The position numbers and the translations under genes were made by a program. From NCBI GenBank assembly GCA_946902875.1, contig OX336343.1, forward strand, positions 22,615,596 through 22,679,595: a stretch of DNA of 64,000 nt, given 5' to 3'. The stretch is from Nematopogon swammerdamellus (lineage: Eukaryota; Arthropoda; Insecta; Lepidoptera; Adelidae). Below are positions 62,501-64,000 of the stretch, in pieces (position 1 is the first letter of the stretch; each line of letters begins with the position of its first letter). Below the pieces are notes generated by a model. That model was not told the origin of the DNA, searched no databases, and saw only the letters and a list, made by a program, of their open reading frames with translations.

Positions 62501-64000
62501 CATATCCGGTCCCGGTAAAAGTGAGGAATTTAAACTGACGCCATGTGACTTGGAAGCAGCGTCATGAACGATTCGCAGTTTACCTGGTTTGTTTGGATTC
62601 ACAACACCAAAGTGTGGTAAATACCAGAGCGGATTCGTCGATACTTCACCGGTACATTCTTCCGCATAACCCTTGTCAATCATACTTTGCATATTTTTAT
62701 TATACAAATCCATAAGTTGTGGAGATTTGATAAGCTTCTTCTCGAGCATCTCTAACCTGCGCCGTGCCTGCGAATAACTTTCTGGCAGTCGAGGGTTGTC
62801 TGAGCGCCATAGAAGTCCCACCTCGAAACGTCCACCTGGCAGCCGCCGCGATGTGGTATCGAGGAGCTGTAAAGCACGATTATTTTCTACACCGACACTG
62901 TTATATTTTGTAATACCTATGCAGTCCAATTTGTATTGCTCTTTGATAATCGAATCAACGTCTTCAGATTCTGTTTCTACGAGAAAATGAACTTTTTCTG
63001 CAGTCGTGTTTAAAAATTGTACAGGCTTCGACCAACTGTTGTGTACACCGTGCAGAACCCAACCTAGGGAAGTAAGACAGGCAACTGGTTCATTTTTCGT
63101 AGCACTCCTCGTCTCTTTCGAGAGTGTAAGCAGACTATCCGGACTACCTATCAGAACAGTCGGAACGGCGTCCTCGTAAGACAGCTCATTAACGAGATCC
63201 CAGAGATGCACGTAATGTGAGAGATCTAGAGATTTTACCGACTGTCGAGTCAACCCGAGAGAAGGCGTAGATTTAGCATTTTCCACTAAATATAATTCGT
63301 TACATTTTGGACCCCTTATGTGGAAGCTTACCTGTTCAGCTTTCGTTTTCATCGCCATGCCTTTAATTGCACCTATCGTCAAATCCGTTTCGGGGCCAGT
63401 CGCTCCGATACGTCTCGCTACGTCCGAATCGATAAGTGAGACAGTTGCGCCCTCGTCTAAAAAGGCGTAAGTCTCCACCTCCCCGGTTGGCCCACTCACT
63501 ACTACCGGAAGTACTTTAAGCAGCACCTGTCTTGATGACTTTTGCTTAGAAAAGGGTTCAACGAACGTATTCGACACAACGGCCTTATTGCTTTCATCAT
63601 GCTGATCATAGTCAGTTGAACGATTTTCACCAGTACTAGATAAAGTGGAGGTGCCAATTTGAGATGGCTTACAAATGAAACACGCTCTTTCAATCGTAGA
63701 TGACTCCTGCTCAGACTTTGGTTTAGCGACGGGAAAGGTACCTCCGTGCAGTAATCTATTGTGACGCAATCTGCAGCCATTGATACCGCACGGCTTTACT
63801 TTGCAGCTTTTCCACTGATGGGCAGTATCCTTCAAGCACCTGTAACATACTTTAGATTTACGCAGCCAGGCCCACCTGTCATCGACAGCGAGCGATTTAA
63901 ACTTTTCGCAGAAATGAGTGACATGTGATTCTTTACAATATGAGCATTCCGTTGGCTGGGTGAGATTATCTCTAAAGGCCGCACACACTTGGGTGGATTC
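59564..64000 (-). CDS. Bel-Pao LTR retrotransposon gag-pol, 5' end outside the window
   Basis: The frame is open from the right window edge to TAA/TGA-type stop at 59564 without a break. The residue count starts at the GTG at 63988, which is not a true start because ESTQ precedes it in frame. Gag-type zinc fingers: C15-C18-H-C27, C48-C51-H57-C62, and C67-C72-H-H81. Protease: LDEGATVSLID, with D178-E-G180 as usual for Pao. RT: TADIQEMFPQI (D517) and YMDD 594-597. RNase H: D777, E821, D851. Integrase: H1113-H1118-C1148-C1151 zinc site and D1184, D1246, E1292 catalytic triad. A C-terminal domain contains RGVWPRGRV. It makes the proteins for reverse transcription and integration in cytoplasmic particles. 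All catalytic residues are present, so the copy may be active or young. It would be complete only if gag upstream is intact. Confidence 0.95.
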   Translation of the reverse strand, partial: ESTQVCAAFRDNLTQPTECSYCKESHVTHFCEKFKSLAVDDRWAWLRKSKVCYRCLKDTAHQWKSCKVKPCGINGCRLRHNRLLHGGTFPVAKPKSEQESSTIERACFICKPSQIGTSTLSSTGENRSTDYDQHDESNKAVVSNTFVEPFSKQKSSRQVLLKVLPVVVSGPTGEVETYAFLDEGATVSLIDSDVARRIGATGPETDLTIGAIKGMAMKTKAEQVSFHIRGPKCNELYLVENAKSTPSLGLTRQSVKSLDLSHYVHLWDLVNELSYEDAVPTVLIGSPDSLLTLSKETRSATKNEPVACLTSLGWVLHGVHNSWSKPVQFLNTTAEKVHFLVETESEDVDSIIKEQYKLDCIGITKYNSVGVENNRALQLLDTTSRRLPGGRFEVGLLWRSDNPRLPESYSQARRRLEMLEKKLIKSPQLMDLYNKNMQSMIDKGYAEECTGEVSTNPLWYLPHFGVVNPNKPGKLRIVHDAASKSHGVSLNSSLLPGPDMLQLLLGILFRFRERSIAMTADIQEMFPQIKIRAEDRDAQRYLWRQGNTQGKVKEYRMSSMIFGATSSPCTAHYIRNKNAIEFEHTYPDATKAILRDHYMDDYIGSVDHVEQAAQLASDIITVHRQAGFVMRDWASNNASVIESIPADLRHTSTRNVELCVLPTSIRTLGLIWNPSEDSLGFQSALQVDNVPNVLTKRKVLSYLMRVYDPLGLLGIMIVRGRILFQHTWKKGLGWDDNFTSDEDEKWRTWLKDLSSVTSLKLSRWYLGTPGYVGCELHIFSDASELAYAAVAYWRFSLSDRTVKLALVGSKARVAPLKPSTIPRLELQGALVAARLASTICNEHERKPTKCYYWTDSMTVLGWLRSDARTFKAFVGHRLGEILETTNLSDWRWIPSALNVADDATRFKPGRLELNHRWFVGPEFLLGPPEMWPTEPSKLEVTTNCEEKRMKPLDVYCTTTVQPLRAPVSADAARFSNWMRLIRATAYAHKYIRGLKERVFAKRLNSSSHGIIHPLTLSSSRKVSTSIQLTVDDLRAAEIHVLRRCQADSFSEEIACIQAEQPVMKGRLANLSPTLDDQGLLRLSGRIKAVRGINNNVKNPILLDGRQHITRLLVQQIHQEYAHANNETVINEIRQKYWIIRIRNTVRTVSRRCQICKNRRATPLNPPMGDLPLDRLAHHCRAFTFTGLDYFGPVEVSLFRRRLKRWVALFTCMTTRAIHLEIVDNLTSDSAIMSLRRFIARRGKPTKILSDNATTFVGAKNQLAALFGEAVANFAQNKGIEWSFIPPSAPFMGGAWERLVRSVKTALMVTLHERAPKEEVLHTLLLEAEAIVNSRPLTHISVDESDPEALTPFHFILGTSSTATVELKLEEADLVRRCDYKKALRLADHFWSKWMKEYLPTLLPRRVSGRPSENISTGDLVLIVDSNLPRGVWPRGRVTAVYPGQDKFIRVADVKTSGGILRRPTKKLVKLPVDPDPVI

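Overview
This window looks like lepidopteran (moth or butterfly) nuclear DNA that is almost entirely transposable elements. The evidence is the TE repertoire: SINEs with a 5S-rRNA-like head resembling the HaSE1/HaSE3 families described from Helicoverpa armigera, RTE and Jockey/CR1-group LINE pieces, a Bel-Pao LTR element, hAT MITEs, and short dispersed repeats that start with TTTGCCCGCGGCTTCGCTCG or CCGGCCAAGTGCGAGT. I see no multi-exon host gene. The best host features are a tRNA-Glu(CTC) gene (49566-49637, minus), a 57-residue Cys/Gly/Pro-rich protein gene (42339-42512, minus) in the longest stretch without recognised repeats, and a possible TATA promoter near 40755.

Family names used here are local. 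SINE-S: 5S-headed SINE. SINE-T: tRNA-headed SINE with a related centre and a different tail. LINE-A, -B, -C: Jockey/CR1-group LINEs. RTE: RTE-clade LINE. P, R, U, W, K: dispersed repeats recognised by conserved sequence. C: a 2.1-2.6 kb composite element with AACCGACTTCC / GGAAGTCGG ends.

Layout. 1-5.2 kb: LINE-A remnant, then an RTE interrupted by LINE-B and flanked by LINE-A. 5.2-13 kb: SINE-S copies, U and P repeats, and C0, a partial C element with a complete SINE-S. 13-20 kb: inverted-repeat elements (13.1-13.6, 14.6-15.1 and 17.7-18.7 kb), an 84-bp tandem repeat and a frameshifted LINE-A. 20.5-22.7 kb: C1 (inverted). 23-28 kb: SINE-S, R and P copies and a SINE-tail foldback. 28.5 kb: THAP-like fragment. 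28.9-30.0 kb: foldback built from 108-bp repeats. 30-38 kb: nested P/R/SINE-S, LINE-B and U. 38.3-40.4 kb: C2. 40.4-43.4 kb: promoter-like sequence, LINE-C and the Cys-rich gene. 43-54.9 kb: K, SINE-S, SINE-T, LINE-C, two nested P copies and the tRNA gene. 54.9-57.4 kb: C3. 57.7-58.9 kb: P carrying a hAT MITE, then SINE-S. 59-64 kb: a Bel-Pao element with an uninterrupted pol frame running off the right edge.

The elements interact mainly by nesting and by exchanging parts. LINEs supply tails to SINEs, SINE heads and bodies recombine (5S head, tRNA head, K sequence), and the C composite carries a truncated SINE-S, a tandem array and a palindrome as one repeated unit. C1, C2 and C3 are very similar by eye, so C was active or recombining recently. 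All identities and family names come from reading the sequence; no alignment or database search was possible.
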